The position numbers were made by a program, and so were the translations under genes. From Pseudomonas kitaguniensis (GTDB lineage: Bacteria; Pseudomonadota; Gammaproteobacteria; Pseudomonadales; Pseudomonadaceae), in assembly GCF_009296165.1 (NCBI RefSeq), contig NZ_VUAZ01000049.1, forward strand, positions 1-51,898: 51,898 nt of DNA, in the 5' to 3' direction. Of the stretch, positions 16,341-31,728 are shown piece by piece. The notes beneath the pieces are model-generated. The model searched no databases. It saw nothing but the letters and a program-made list of their open reading frames with translations, and was not told the DNA's origin. Numbering within the stretch: position 1 is the stretch's first letter; the number at the start of each line of letters is the position of its first letter.

Positions 16341-17547
16341 TCAATCGGCCTGACGACGCAGGAATGCCGGGATGTCCAGGTAATCCAAGTCATCTTGTGG
16401 ATTCGGGCTACGCGAGGCCGCAGCACCGGCCTGAGCCTGGTTGCGCATCACGGTAGGGCGGTCCAGATCACGGTAGTTAACCGACGGCAGTTCCTGGCGC
16501 GAAGGCGCTGGAGCGGCAGCCGATTGGCTGGCGTGGCTGTTGTGGCCGGTGTGAACGGTATTGTCGATAACCTTCACAGGCTTCTCGATTTTTGCGCCCA
16601 GGCCGGTAGCAACCACGGTCACGTGCAGCTCGTCGCGCATGTCCGGGTCGATAACGGTGCCGACCTTGACCATGGCGTGCTCGGAAGCGAAGGCTTCGAT
16701 GATGCTACCCACGTCGGAGTACTCACCCAGGGACAGGTCAGGGCCGGCGGTGATGTTCACCAGGATGCCGCGTGCACCTTGCAGGTTCACGTCTTCGAGC
16801 AACGGGTTGCGAATCGCAGCTTCGGTGGCTTCACGTGCACGGTTAGGACCGCTGGCGCAGCCAGTGCCCATCATCGCCATGCCCATTTCGCTCATGACGG
16901 TACGTACGTCGGCGAAGTCGACGTTGATCATGCCCGGGCGCTTGATGATGTCGGAGATACCGCGAACGGCACCGGCCAGTACATCGTCAGCCTTGGCGAA
17001 AGCCGACAGCAGGCTGGCGTCCTTACCCAGAATGGTCAGCAGCTTCTCGTTGGGAATGGTGATCAACGAGTCGACGCTTTCAGACAGCAGACGGATGCCT
17101 TCGTCGGCGATCTGCATACGCTTGCGGCCTTCGAACGGGAACGGACGCGTCACGACAGCAACGGTCAGAATCCCCATTTCCTTGGCCACTTCGGCAATGA
17201 TCGGGGCTGCACCGGTACCGGTACCGCCGCCCATGCCGGTGGTGATGAACACCATGTTTGTGCCTTGCAGCACTTCAGCAATACGCTCGCGGTCTTCCAG
17301 CGCGGCTTGACGGCCGACTTCCGGGTTGGCGCCAGCGCCGAGGCCCTTGGTCACCGCAGTGCCCAATTGCAGGATGGTCCGCGCGCCGATGCTTTTCAGC
17401 GCTTGGGCATCAGTGTTGGCGCAGATGAATTCAACGCCTTCAATGTTGCTCTTGACCATATGGTTGACAGCGTTGCCGCCGCCACCGCCGACACCGATCA
17501 CTTTGATGACCGGGCTTGCCGGGGATGTTGTCTACGAGTTCGAACAT
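16341..17547 (-). CDS. ftsZ: Cell-division GTPase FtsZ, with a one-base insertion near the start
   Basis: FtsZ polymerises into the Z-ring. The tubulin signature GGGTGTG is in TTGMGGGTGTGAAP, and the C-terminal ZipA/FtsA-binding peptide is YLDIPAFLRRQ. The natural ATG is at 17547 (MFELVDNIP). After codon 8 a run of four Gs (plus strand 17521-17524), where three are expected, shifts the frame. Removing one G gives MFELVDNIPASPVIKVIGVGGGGG and a 401-aa protein. As written, the frame is open only from an internal GTG at 17501, which would lose the first 15 residues. Since ftsZ is essential, a consensus error is by far the likeliest cause. Confidence 0.93.
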
Positions 17548-17619
17548 GTTCCCTCTCCTTTCGTTATCTCTAGTTTTTTCGCCTACTGCTTTTTGGTGTT
17601 GCGGTGTCGCGGTAAATCT

Positions 17620-18882
17620 TTAGAAATTGCCTTTGACCCAAGCCTGCAGCCTTTCGAACAACGGCGCTTTCGCTTCGTCGTCGCTGCGGTAGCTGTCACG
17701 GATGCTCGGGCCCGACAGGGAAATGCCGTCGGTCTGCTTTTGCAGCCCGTACAACAGCAAGCCCACGCCGGTCGAATAAATCGGGTTGCGCACCACATCG
17801 CCGAGGCCTTTGACGCCATGCGGAACGCCCAGGCGCACCGGCATGTGGAAGATTTCTTCGGCCAGTTCGACTGCGCCTTCCATCTTCGAGGTGCCACCGG
17901 TCAACACGATGCCGGCCGGGATCAAATCTTCGTAGCCGCTGCGGCGCAGTTCAGCCTGAATCAGCGTGAACAGCTCGTCGTAGCGTGGCTCGACCACTTC
18001 GGCCAATGCCTGGCGCGACAGCTCGCGCGGCGGACGATCGCCGACGCTTGGCACTTTGATGGTTTCACCGGCACCGGCGAGTTTGGCCAGGGCGCAGGCG
18101 TAGCGAATTTTGATTTCTTCGGCGTACTGGGTCGGGGTACGCAGCGCCATGGCGATGTCGTTGGTGACCTGGTCGCCGGCAATCGGGATCACCGCGGTGT
18201 GACGAATCGCACCCTCGGTGAAGATCGCGATGTCGGTGGTGCCGCCGCCGATGTCGACCAGGCACACGCCGAGTTCTTTTTCGTCGTCGGTCAGTACCGA
18301 GTAAGCCGAGGCCAACTGCTCAAGAATGATGTCGTCGATTTCGAGGCCGCAGCGACGCACACATTTTTCAATGTTTTGCGCAGCGTTGACGGCGCAGGTC
18401 ACCACGTGAACCTTGGCTTCCAGGCGTACGCCCGACATGCCCAGCGGCTCGCGAACGCCTTCCTGGTTGTCGATCACGTAGTCCTGCGGCAGGGTGTGCA
18501 GCACGCGCTGGTCAGCCGGGATCGCCACGGCCTGGGCGGCGTCAAGCACGCGCTCAAGGTCGGCCGCGCTGACTTCGCGGTCGCGGATCGCCACGATGCC
18601 GTGGGAATTCAGGCTGCGGATATGGTTGCCGGCAACGCCGACGAACGCCGAGTGAATCCGGCAACCGGCCATCAGCTGCGCTTCTTCAATCGCGCGCTGG
18701 ATCGATTGCACGGTGGACTCGATGTTCACCACCACGCCCTTCTTCAGGCCACGGGACGGATGCGTGCCAATACCGACGATTTCGATCGTGCCGTCTTCCC
18801 CGACCTCGCCCACCAGCGCCACCACCTTGGAGGTGCCGATATCGAGACCGACGATCATTTTGCCGCTTTGCACGTTTGCCAT
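17620..18882 (-). CDS. ftsA: Cell-division protein FtsA
   Basis: An actin-like ATPase, 420 aa, that tethers FtsZ to the inner membrane and recruits later divisome proteins. It has the phosphate-1 loop GLDIGTSKVVALVGE, phosphate-2 LVDIGGGTTDIAIF and the adenosine motif GIVLTGGTSKMEG. The C-terminal amphipathic membrane-targeting helix is LFERLQAWVKGNF. It starts 15 nt after ftsQ and precedes ftsZ by about 70 nt, the standard ftsQAZ order. The frame is intact. Confidence 0.98.
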   Translation of the reverse strand: MANVQSGKMIVGLDIGTSKVVALVGEVGEDGTIEIVGIGTHPSRGLKKGVVVNIESTVQSIQRAIEEAQLMAGCRIHSAFVGVAGNHIRSLNSHGIVAIRDREVSAADLERVLDAAQAVAIPADQRVLHTLPQDYVIDNQEGVREPLGMSGVRLEAKVHVVTCAVNAAQNIEKCVRRCGLEIDDIILEQLASAYSVLTDDEKELGVCLVDIGGGTTDIAIFTEGAIRHTAVIPIAGDQVTNDIAMALRTPTQYAEEIKIRYACALAKLAGAGETIKVPSVGDRPPRELSRQALAEVVEPRYDELFTLIQAELRRSGYEDLIPAGIVLTGGTSKMEGAVELAEEIFHMPVRLGVPHGVKGLGDVVRNPIYSTGVGLLLYGLQKQTDGISLSGPSIRDSYRSDDEAKAPLFERLQAWVKGNF

Positions 18883-18897
18883 GGGTCCTGCCTCTTC

Positions 18898-19767
18898 TTA
18901 ATTCTTCGCGACAGCGGGTTGCGCTGCCGTGGGCGCAGCCGGTTCACGCCAGCCGACGGCAAGGCCGTTGGCGTAACGCAGGTCGACGCTCGCAATGTTC
19001 GTAATCTGTTCTTTCAAGGTCTTGTCATAGATGGCAATAAAGCGGCGCATCTTTTCCACCAAGCGGTCGCGTCCCAGCAACAACTCGATACCCGGGCCGG
19101 AACTGCCTGCCCCGGTGGTCAAAAACCAGCTACCCCGTTCACGCAGTTCCAGGCGTGCAATGGAGAAGCCCAGCGGCCGCAGCATCTGGCTCAAGGCCTG
19201 GTACTGCTGCATCACTTGCTGTTGCGCCCGTTGCGGCCCGAACAACTGCGGCAGGTGCTCGTAGTTGGCCAGTTCACGCGGGGTGAACGCCTGGCCCTGG
19301 TTGTTCAACAGCGCCTCATCACCCCAACGGGCCACGGGCAGTTGTTCTTCCAGGCGGATCGTCACTTGGTCCGGCCATACGCGGCGGACTTCGGCGTGAG
19401 CGATCCACGGCATCTGTTCCAGCTCTGAGCGCATACCGGCCAGGTCGATGGTGAAGAAGCTCGCCGCCAGGTACGGGCCGATACGCTGCTGCACCGCTTG
19501 CTGGCTGATGTAACTCAAGTCGCCCTGCACGCTGATCTTGGTGATCGGGCGGTCGGCATACGGCAACAAACGCTGTGCGCCTTCGTAAGTACCGAAGCCC
19601 AACACCACCAGCAACACCGGCCAGAACAGCGCTTTGATAAAACCAAAGTTGGCTTTGGGCAGGCGCGCCGACATCGGCTCTTTAGCCACCATTCGGCTGG
19701 CACCCCGTGGCACCGGCTTGCGGCCGGGTGCTTGTGGGGGCTGATGACGAAGCGATGCGCCGTTCAT
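18898..19767 (-). CDS. ftsQ: Cell-division protein FtsQ
   Basis: A 289-aa bitopic divisome protein that joins FtsB and FtsL. It has a basic cytoplasmic tail of about 45 residues, one TM ([19 protein letters not shown]), a POTRA domain beginning [18 protein letters not shown], then the beta domain. The start is taken at 19767 (MNGASLRHQ), just after the ddlB stop at 19772; an in-frame ATG at 19788 would add seven residues and overlap ddlB. Confidence 0.96.
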   Translation of the reverse strand: MNGASLRHQPPQAPGRKPVPRGASRMVAKEPMSARLPKANFGFIKALFWPVLLVVLGFGTYEGAQRLLPYADRPITKISVQGDLSYISQQAVQQRIGPYLAASFFTIDLAGMRSELEQMPWIAHAEVRRVWPDQVTIRLEEQLPVARWGDEALLNNQGQAFTPRELANYEHLPQLFGPQRAQQQVMQQYQALSQMLRPLGFSIARLELRERGSWFLTTGAGSSGPGIELLLGRDRLVEKMRRFIAIYDKTLKEQITNIASVDLRYANGLAVGWREPAAPTAAQPAVAKN

Positions 19768-19771
19768 GTTC

Positions 19772-22162
<2,391 letters not shown>

Positions 22163-22170
<8 letters not shown>

Positions 22171-23232
22171 GGGCCACCTCCAGGCAAATATCGACCACGG
22201 TGCGGGTTGCGTCAGGTTTGGCCAGGCGGCTTGCGGTGCTCGCCATGCTGTTGAGTCGTTCCGGTTGCATCAAAACCTCGGTCAGGCGTGCCGCCAAATC
22301 AGCGGCGCCAGTCGTTCTTTGCGGCAGCAGGAAGGCAGCGCCCTCCCCGGCCAAATATTCGGCGTTGCGGGTCTGGTGATCGTCGATCGCGTGGGGCAAA
22401 GGCACCAGCAAGGACGGCAGACCGGCGGCGGCCAGTTCACTGACGGTCAGCGCGCCGGAGCGGCAAACCACCAGGTCGGCCCAGCCATAGGCTTGGGCCA
22501 TGTCTTTGATGAAGGGCTGCACATTGGCCTCAACACCGGCTTCGCGATACCGCGTTGCGGTGACTTCAGCATGCTGCTTGCCAGCTGATGGAACACGTGC
22601 GGACGCACTTCCAGCGGGAGTTGCGCCAGCGCTTCAGGCAGCAATTTGTTCAAAGGCTCGGAGCCCAGGCTTCCGCCCAGGATCAACAAGTGCGCCTTGC
22701 GCCCGACCAGTGCTTCACGGGCGATGCCCATGAACAGTTCGGTACGCACCGGGTTACCGGTGGTGCGCAATTTGCCCGAGGCGCTAAAGGTCTTCGGAAA
22801 CGCTTCACACACCCGCGCGGCCAACGGCACCAGCAAGCGGTTGGCGGTGCCAGCGACGGCGTTCTGTTCATGCACGATCACCGGCACGCCGGCGAGCTTG
22901 GCCGCCACGCCACCAGGGCCGGTCACGTAACCGCCAAAACCGAGCACGCACACCGGCTGCAATTGGCGAATCACTTTGCGCGCTTGCCACACGGCCTTGA
23001 GCAACACAAACGGCGCCTTGAGCAGGGACAATTTGCCCTTGCCACGCAGGCCGGTGACGTTGATCAGGTGCAGCGGCAAACCAGCGTTTGGCACCAACTC
23101 GTTTTCGATACCGCGCGGTGTGCCCAACCAGTGCACGCTGTAGCCACGGTTCTGGAATTCACGCGCGCACGCCAGGGCCGGGAACACATGGCCCCCGGTG
23201 CCGCCCGCCATGATCAGCACGTTAGCGCCCAT
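22163..23232 (-). CDS. murG: MurG glycosyltransferase (lipid II synthesis), with a one-base deletion
   Basis: MurG transfers GlcNAc to lipid I on the inner membrane. The N-terminal half ([20 protein letters not shown]) has the glycine-rich loop. The C-terminal half, in another frame, has [19 protein letters not shown] and [16 protein letters not shown], typical of the donor site. The frames join at about 22585: CATCAGCTGGCAAG is found where CATCAGGCTGGCAAG (HQAGK) is expected, so one G is missing. Restoring it gives 356 aa, the normal length. It starts with the ATG at 23232, inside the end of ftsW (11-nt overlap). The gene is essential, so the deletion is probably a consensus error. Confidence 0.93.
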
Positions 23233-24438
23233 GGGTCGGCTCCTCGGCGAAGTCGCTTTCGCTGAACTCCATCTCTTCGCTGCCCAAGTGGGTTCGACTC
23301 TCCCACTCGATGCGCAGCAACAAACCAAGGCACGCGCAGCAAATCACCAACGAACTGCCGCCGTAACTGAGGAACGGCAAGGTCAGGCCCTTGGTCGGCA
23401 GCAGGCCGACGTTCACACCGATGTTGATCAGGAACTGGCCGATCCACAGGAACGACAAGCCGTACGCCACGTACGCGGCGAAATACTGTTTGGCCTTCTC
23501 GGCCCACAAGCCGATGTACATGCCGCGTACACACACGAACACGAACAGCGCGACGGTGCACAGCGAACCGACTACGCCGAGCTCTTCGGCGAGTACCGAG
23601 AACACGAAGTCGGTGTGCGCTTCCGGCAGGTAAAACTGCTTCTGCACGCTGTTGCCCAACCCCACGCCCAACCATTCGCCGCGACCGAAAGCGATCAGCG
23701 CCTGGGTCAACTGGTAGCCGGAACCGAACTGGTCGGACCACGGGTCGGTAAAGGTAATCAGGCGGGCCATCCGGTAGGGTTGCGCCTGCACCAGCACCGT
23801 CACGGCGGCCACGGCCAACACCACCATCAAGGTGAAGCGGAACAGGCCCACGCCACCGAGAAACAGCATCGCTGCGGCCGCGCCCATCATCACGACGGTG
23901 GCACCGAAGTCGGGCTCCATCAGCAACAGGCCGGCCATTGGCAGCAGCACGATGAACGGTTTGAAAAAGCCCATCCAGCTTTCGCGGACTTCTTTCTGGC
24001 GGCGCACCAGGTAACCGGCGAGGTAGATCACCACGAACACCTTGGCGATTTCCGATGGCTGTACGTTGAACGCACCGAAGCCGATCCAGCGCATCGAACC
24101 GTTCACCTCGCGCCCGATGCCCGGCAGGATCACCATGATCAGCAGGCCGAACGCACCGATCAGCATCAACCAACCCAGGCGCTGCCAGGTGGCGATGGGA
24201 ATCATCATGGTGACAATGCACGCACCGAGGCCAATCACCAGGTACACCAAGTGACGGATCATCATGTACAGGGTGTTGCCCGACTGCACGGCGGCCACTT
24301 CGGAGGACGCGAGGTGATCATCACCAGCCCAAGGCCAAGCAGCGCGAGGCAACCGGCAAGCATCGGGAAATCAAGGTCGATGCCACGCCCGGTGATGATC
24401 GGCGACGGGTACGGCTTGATGATATTTCTGAAATTCAT
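23222..24438 (-). CDS. ftsW: Peptidoglycan glycosyltransferase FtsW, with a one-base deletion
   Basis: A SEDS-family septal glycan polymerase with about ten TMs. The N-terminal part (MNFRNIIKPYPSPI..., LLGLGLVMITS) and the rest (ASSEVAAVQSGNTLYMMIRH...) are in different frames. At about 24310 the sequence reads ACCTCGCGTCC where ACCTCGGCGTCC is expected, so one G is missing. Restoring it gives 405 aa. The SEDS signatures FIVLLPMAGLLLMEPDFGAT and LPFLSYGGSSLV are present. The ATG at 24438 shares an ATGA overlap with the murD stop. Probably a consensus error. Confidence 0.92.
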
Positions 24439-25781
24439 GCCAAGGCCTCCACGGCGCGGGCGAACAGCTGGCCGCGCTCTTCGTAGTGCTTGAACATGTC
24501 GAAACTGGCGCACGCCGGCGACAGCAGCACCGCATCGCCGGGCTGAGCCAGGGCTTTGCAGTGGGCAATTGCATCGTCCAAAGAGGTCGAGCGAATTTGC
24601 GGCACGGCGTCGCCGAGGGCGGCAGCGATCAAATCGGCATCGCGGCCGATCAGCACCACAGCGCGGCAATGCGCAGCCACAGGACCTTTAAGGTCCTTGA
24701 AATCGGCGCCTTTGCCGTCGCCACCGGCGATCAGCACCAGCTTGCCGTCGATGTCGGCACCCAAGCCTTCGATGGCAGCCAATGCGGCGCCGACGTTGGT
24801 GGCTTTGGAGTCGTTGTAATAGCTGACGCCGTTGAGGTCGCGTACCCATTGGCAGCGATGCTCAAGCCCGCCGAACGTGCGCAAGCTGGACAGCATGGCA
24901 TCGAACGGCAGGCCGACGGCATGCCCCAAAGCCAAAGCCGCGAGGGCGTTGGACTGGTTATGCGCGCCACGGATTTTCAGCTCGCGCACCGGCATCAGGT
25001 TCTGGAATTCGAAGGCCAGGTATTTCTCGCCGTTCTCTTCGCGAATGCCGAAGGCTTTGAAGTCGGGTTTGCTCAGGCCGAAGGTCCAGCACGGCAGGCC
25101 CTCGCCCATCAACGGACGGCTGAGGGCATCCTGACGGTTGACCACCACTTGCCGGGCGCCACGGAAGATCCGGTGCTTGGCCAGGTGATAAGCCGGCAGG
25201 CCGCTGTAGCGGTCCATGTGGTCTTCGCTGACGTTCAACACGGTGGCCACTTCAGCGCCGAGGTCATGGGTGGTTTCCAGTTGGAAACTCGACAGCTCCA
25301 TCACGTACAGCTCGACGTCGTCACTCAGCAAGTCCAGCGCCGGTGTGCCGAGGTTGCCGCCCACCGCCACGCGCTTGCCGGCCGCAGCCGCCATGTCGCC
25401 AACCAGTGTGGTCACGGTGCTTTTCGCGTTTGAACCGCTGATGGCCACAATCGGCGCCTTCGCGTTACGCGCGAACAGCTCAATATCGCCGGAGAGCTTC
25501 ACGCCACGCGCCGCTGCAGCTTGCAGAGCGGGTGTCGCCAGGGCCAGGCCAGGGCTCACGTAGAGCTCGTCGGCGCGGCACAGAAACTCGACGTCCAGTT
25601 CGCCACAACGCACTTCCACGTGCGGGTAGTCACGGCGCAGCGTGACCAGCTCCGGTGGATTTTCCCGCGTATCGGCCACGGCAAACGACGTGCCCCGGTT
25701 CGCCAGGAAGCGAACCAGGGACATGCCGCTCTTGCCGAGGCCGACAACGATGCGGAAGTGGTCTGAAGCGATCAGGGACAC
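24435..25781 (-). CDS. murD: UDP-N-acetylmuramoylalanine--D-glutamate ligase MurD
   Basis: A 448-aa cytoplasmic ligase that adds D-glutamate to UDP-MurNAc-L-Ala. It has an N-terminal Rossmann domain (IVVGLGKSGMSLVRFL), the P-loop as GSNAKST at residues 116-122 rather than GTNGKST (a form I associate with Pseudomonas MurD), and NVSEDHMDRY. It lies 6 nt after mraY and overlaps ftsW by 4 nt. The frame is intact. Confidence 0.97.
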   Translation of the reverse strand: MSLIASDHFRIVVGLGKSGMSLVRFLANRGTSFAVADTRENPPELVTLRRDYPHVEVRCGELDVEFLCRADELYVSPGLALATPALQAAAARGVKLSGDIELFARNAKAPIVAISGSNAKSTVTTLVGDMAAAAGKRVAVGGNLGTPALDLLSDDVELYVMELSSFQLETTHDLGAEVATVLNVSEDHMDRYSGLPAYHLAKHRIFRGARQVVVNRQDALSRPLMGEGLPCWTFGLSKPDFKAFGIREENGEKYLAFEFQNLMPVRELKIRGAHNQSNALAALALGHAVGLPFDAMLSSLRTFGGLEHRCQWVRDLNGVSYYNDSKATNVGAALAAIEGLGADIDGKLVLIAGGDGKGADFKDLKGPVAAHCRAVVLIGRDADLIAAALGDAVPQIRSTSLDDAIAHCKALAQPGDAVLLSPACASFDMFKHYEERGQLFARAVEALA

Positions 25782-25787
25782 TCGTTT

Positions 25788-26870
25788 CTACCTCAGTTTC
25801 AGGGTGGCAAGGCCGACCAATACCAGAATCACGGTGATGATCCAGAAACGGACAATCACGCGCGGCTCAGGCCAGCCCTTGAGTTCAAAGTGGTGGTGAA
25901 TCGGCGCCATGCGAAATACCCGGCGCCCGGTCAATTTGAAGGAGGCCACCTGGATGACCACCGACAGGGTTTCCATCACGAACACACCGCCCATGATGAA
26001 CAGCACGATTTCCTGGCGGACGATCACCGCGATGGTGCCCAAGGCTGCGCCCAGCGCCAGTGCGCCGACGTCGCCCATGAAAACTTGCGCCGGGTAGGTG
26101 TTGAACCACAGGAACCCGAGGCCGGCACCGATCAGCGCGCCGCAGAACACAATCAGCTCACCCGCGCCCGGTACATATGGGATCAGCAGGTATTCGGCGA
26201 ATTTCACGTTACCCGACAGGTAGCAGAAAATGCCCAGCGCACCGCCGACCATCACGGTCGGCATGATCGCCAAACCGTCGAGGCCGTCGGTCAGGTTGAC
26301 CGCGTTGCTGGAGCCGACGATCACAAAGTAGGTCAGCACCACAAAACCAATGCCCAGCGGGATGCTGGCGTCCTTGAGCATCGGGATGATCAAGGTGGTC
26401 TCGACTGCGCTCGGCGCCGTCGTGTAAAGGAAGATCGCGGCGGCAAGGCCAAACACCGACTGCCAGAAATACTTCCAGCGGCTTGGCAGCCCTTTGGAGT
26501 TTTTCTCGATCACTTTGCGGTAGTCGTCCACCCAGCCGATGGCGCCGAACAACAGGGTCACCAGCAACACCGTCCAGACGTAACGGTTGTGCAAGTCAGC
26601 CCAGAGCAAGGTGCTGATGCCGATGGACGACAGGATCAGCGCGCCGCCCATGGTCGGGGTGCCGGATTTGGACAGGTGCGACTGCGGGCCGTCATTACGA
26701 ACCGATTGACCAATTTGCAGGTTCTGCAGGGTGCGGATCATCCACGGCCCCAGGAACAGCGACAGAGACAGCGCGGTCAGCACACCCAGAATCCCGCGCA
26801 GGGTCAGGTACTGAAAGACCGCAAAGCCTTTGTGGAACTGTTGCAGATACTCAGCCAGCAGCAGCAGCAT
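25788..26870 (-). CDS. mraY: Phospho-N-acetylmuramoyl-pentapeptide transferase MraY
   Basis: A 360-aa polytopic inner-membrane enzyme that makes lipid I. It has the DD motif region [12 protein letters not shown], the catalytic [13 protein letters not shown], and the C-terminal HHHFELKGW. The start is taken at 26870 ([12 protein letters not shown]), which shares TAATG with the murF stop; a more distal in-frame start would overlap murF by 27 nt without a better ribosome-binding site. Confidence 0.97.
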   Translation of the reverse strand: MLLLLAEYLQQFHKGFAVFQYLTLRGILGVLTALSLSLFLGPWMIRTLQNLQIGQSVRNDGPQSHLSKSGTPTMGGALILSSIGISTLLWADLHNRYVWTVLLVTLLFGAIGWVDDYRKVIEKNSKGLPSRWKYFWQSVFGLAAAIFLYTTAPSAVETTLIIPMLKDASIPLGIGFVVLTYFVIVGSSNAVNLTDGLDGLAIMPTVMVGGALGIFCYLSGNVKFAEYLLIPYVPGAGELIVFCGALIGAGLGFLWFNTYPAQVFMGDVGALALGAALGTIAVIVRQEIVLFIMGGVFVMETLSVVIQVASFKLTGRRVFRMAPIHHHFELKGWPEPRVIVRFWIITVILVLVGLATLKLR

Positions 26871-28239
26871 TAATGTTTCTCCGTACTTGAGCCACACAAA
26901 GCCGCGACGACGTTTTCCATCACCGCGCTGCGCGATCCCTTGATCAAAATAGTGGTGTGTGGGTCTTGCTCAGCCGCACTCAGCGCCTGAATCAACTCGG
27001 CTTGGGTCGCAAAATGCCGCGCACCCAGGCCGAATGCATCAACCGCGTGTGCCATGTTCGGGCCGACCGCATACAGGGCGTCGACCTTATCGCTGGCGTA
27101 GGCACCGACTTCGCGATGGCCTTGCTCAGCCCAATCGCCCAGCTCGCCGATGTCACCGAGTACCAAAACCTTGCGCCCGGCAAACGTTTTGAGCAGGTCA
27201 ACAGCGGCATTAACCGAGGACGGGTTGGCGTTGTAGGTGTCGTCGATCACGCGCATGCCGTTGCTCGCCAGTTGCGCGACCGTGCGGCCCTTGACCGGCT
27301 GCACCGCGCCCAAGCCGGTGGCGATACCGAACAGCGACACACCCAGGGCGTGCGCAGCAGCAGCGGCGGCCAAGGCATTGGCGACGTTATGGTTGCCGAG
27401 CAAATTCAGTTGCACGTGTTCGTTACCTTGCGGGGTGTGCAAGGTAAAGGAGGGGCAACCACGCGCATCGACGGTGACAGCCGAGGCGTGAACATCAGCC
27501 GCCGCGTTGAGCACGGCAAACGTCAAGACCTTGCGCCCGGCGGCGCGTACACGCCAGGTTTCGAAAGCCTTGTCGTCGAGGTTCAATACGGCGGTGCCCG
27601 AAGCATCAAGGCCTTCAAGGATTTCGCCCTTGGCTTCGACGATTTTTTGCGGGCCGCCGAACTCGCCAACGTGCGCAGTACCGGCGTTGTTGATAATTGC
27701 TACGTGGGGCTTGGTCAGCGCCACGGTGTAGGCGATTTCGCCGACGCGCGAAGCACCCAGCTCGATAACCGCCGCCGTATGCTCCGGGGCCAGTTCGAGC
27801 AGGGTCAGCGGCGCGCCGAAATCATTGTTCAGGTTGCCACGGGTCGCCAATACCGGCCCACGCGTACGCAGAATACCGGCCAGCAATTCCTTGACCGTGG
27901 TTTTGCCGCTGGAGCCAGTGACTGCCGCAACCGGCTTGTTAAAGGCGGCGCGGTTCAGTGCACCGAGTTGCCCAAGGGCCAGGCGAGTGTCGGCGACCAA
28001 CAATTGCGGCAAGGTCGAATCTGCCACTTCACGCTGCACCAATGCGGCGGCGGCACCTTTGGCGGCGACTTCATTCAGGTAGTCGTGACCATCGAAACGC
28101 GGGCCTGTCAGCGCGACAAATAATTGCCCCGGCTGGATGTTACGGCTGTCGATACTGACGCCGTCGAAGCTGCAATCGCTCGACACTACGCGGCCGACAG
28201 GGCCTGGGTCAGTTCGCTGAACTTCATCGCTTTAAGCAT
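26870..28239 (-). CDS. murF: MurF (D-Ala-D-Ala adding enzyme), with a one-base deletion
   Basis: MurF joins D-Ala-D-Ala to the UDP-MurNAc tripeptide. The natural ATG at 28239 ([16 protein letters not shown]) overlaps the murE stop by 8 nt. At about 28192 the sequence CTGTCGGCCGCGTAG replaces expected CTGTCGGCCCGCGTAG; one C is missing and a TAG appears at once. Restoring it gives [19 protein letters not shown] and 456 aa. As written, the frame is open only from an internal GTG at 28186. The P-loop [11 protein letters not shown] and the [10 protein letters not shown] motif are intact. Probably a consensus error in an essential gene. Confidence 0.93.
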
Positions 28240-29692
28240 GGGCAAGCTCCCAGGCAGCCAGGGCGCGCTCGGCCTCGACCAGATCGGAGAAAGCCTGGCG
28301 TTCGCCGTTGATTTCCTGGTAGTCCTCGTGGCCTTTACCGGCCAGTACCACCACGTCATCGGCGCTGGCGCCGGCGATCAGTTGGGCAATGGCTGCGCCG
28401 CGACCGGCGACGAAGGTCACCTTGGACGCATCGTTAAAGCCTGCACGAATGTCGTCGAAAATCTGGCTTGGGGCTTCGCTGCGCGGGTTGTCGTCGGTCA
28501 CCAGCACGCCATCGGCCAAACGCTCGACAATCTCGGCCATCAATGGGCGTTTGCCGCGATCACGGTCACCGCCGCAGCCGAACAGGCAAAGCAATTTGCC
28601 CTTGGCGTGAGGGCGCAGGGCTTCGAGGACTTTTTCCAGCGCGTCCGGGGTGTGCGCGTAATCGACCACCACCAGCGGCTGGGTGCCGCCACCCAAACGC
28701 TGCATGCGACCGACCGGGCCTTCGAGCTTGGGCAGCACACGCAGGATTTCATCCAGCGCGTAATCCAGGCCGAGCAGCGCGCCGATGGCGGCAAGCACGT
28801 TGCTCAGGTTGAAGCGCCCGAGCAAGGTGCTGCGCAAGTGATGCTCGCCTTGTGGCGTAACCAACGTGGCGCGCACGCCTTCGTCGTTAAATTGGGCTTC
28901 GCGGCAATACAGATAAGCGCTGGCGTCTTCCAGGCTGTAGCTGATCAGGCGCGCCTCGCTGTCTTCGGCCGCCAGCTGCGACCGAATGCGTCATCGAGGT
29001 TGACCACTCGGCACTTCAAATCATTCCAGGCAAACAGCTTGGCCTTGGCCGCGGCATAGGCCTGCAGGGTGCGTGGTAATCCAGGTGGTCGCGCGACAAG
29101 TTGGTCATCACCGCCACGTCAAAGGCCAAGGCCGTAACGCGCCCCTGGTCGAGGCCGTGGGAGGAGACTTCCATGGCGACCGCCTTGGCACCGGCCTTTT
29201 TCAGGTCGGCCAGGGTGGCTTGCACCGCAATCGGGTTGGGCGTGGTGTGCATGCCGCTTTGCAGCGCGCCATAAAAGCCGGTGCCCAGCGTGCCGACAAT
29301 GCCGCAGTGCTGGCCCAGCAGGTCAAGCGCTTGCGCGACCAGTTGGGTCACACTGGTTTTGCCATTGGTGCCGGTCACGCCCACCAGGTTCAATTGACGG
29401 CTCGGGTCGCCATAAAAACGCCCGGCAATATCCGACAGTTGCGCCGCCAGGCCTTTGACCGGAATCAACGGCACGTCGGTGATCGGCAGCACGGTGGCGC
29501 CTTCCACTTCATACGCCACTGCCGCCGCACCGCGTTGCAACGCATCGGCGATGTGCGCACGGCCATCGAACTTGCCGCCAGGCACCGCCAGGAACAGGTC
29601 ACCGGCGCGTACATTACGGCTGTCCAGGCTCAACTCGCGAATCAGCAGATCGCGGCCGGCATGTGCAAAAATCTTGTTCAAGCTAAGTGACA

Positions 29693-29693
<1 letters not shown>
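28232..29693 (-). CDS. murE: MurE (meso-diaminopimelate adding ligase), with two one-base deletions
   Basis: MurE adds meso-diaminopimelate to UDP-MurNAc-L-Ala-D-Glu. The first 198 codons are open (P-loop GVTGTNGKTSVTQL, NLSRDHLDYH). At about 29072 CACGCACC replaces expected CACGGCACC (one G missing); at about 28978 GGTCGCAGCTGG replaces expected GGTCGCCAGCTGG (one C missing). Restoring both gives a continuous 487-aa protein with the mDAP-selective motif DNPRSEAP near the C-terminus. The start ATG at 29693 shares TGATG with the ftsI stop. Two errors within about 100 bases of an essential gene suggest poor local consensus. Confidence 0.93.

Positions 29694-31724
<2,031 letters not shown>

Positions 31725-31728
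<4 letters not shown>

Noticed and set aside
17326..19428. A 700-residue open frame on the plus strand opposite ftsZ, ftsA and ftsQ
   Set aside because: Antisense shadow with histidine- and glutamine-rich composition and no family resemblance; the opposite strand encodes recognised division genes.
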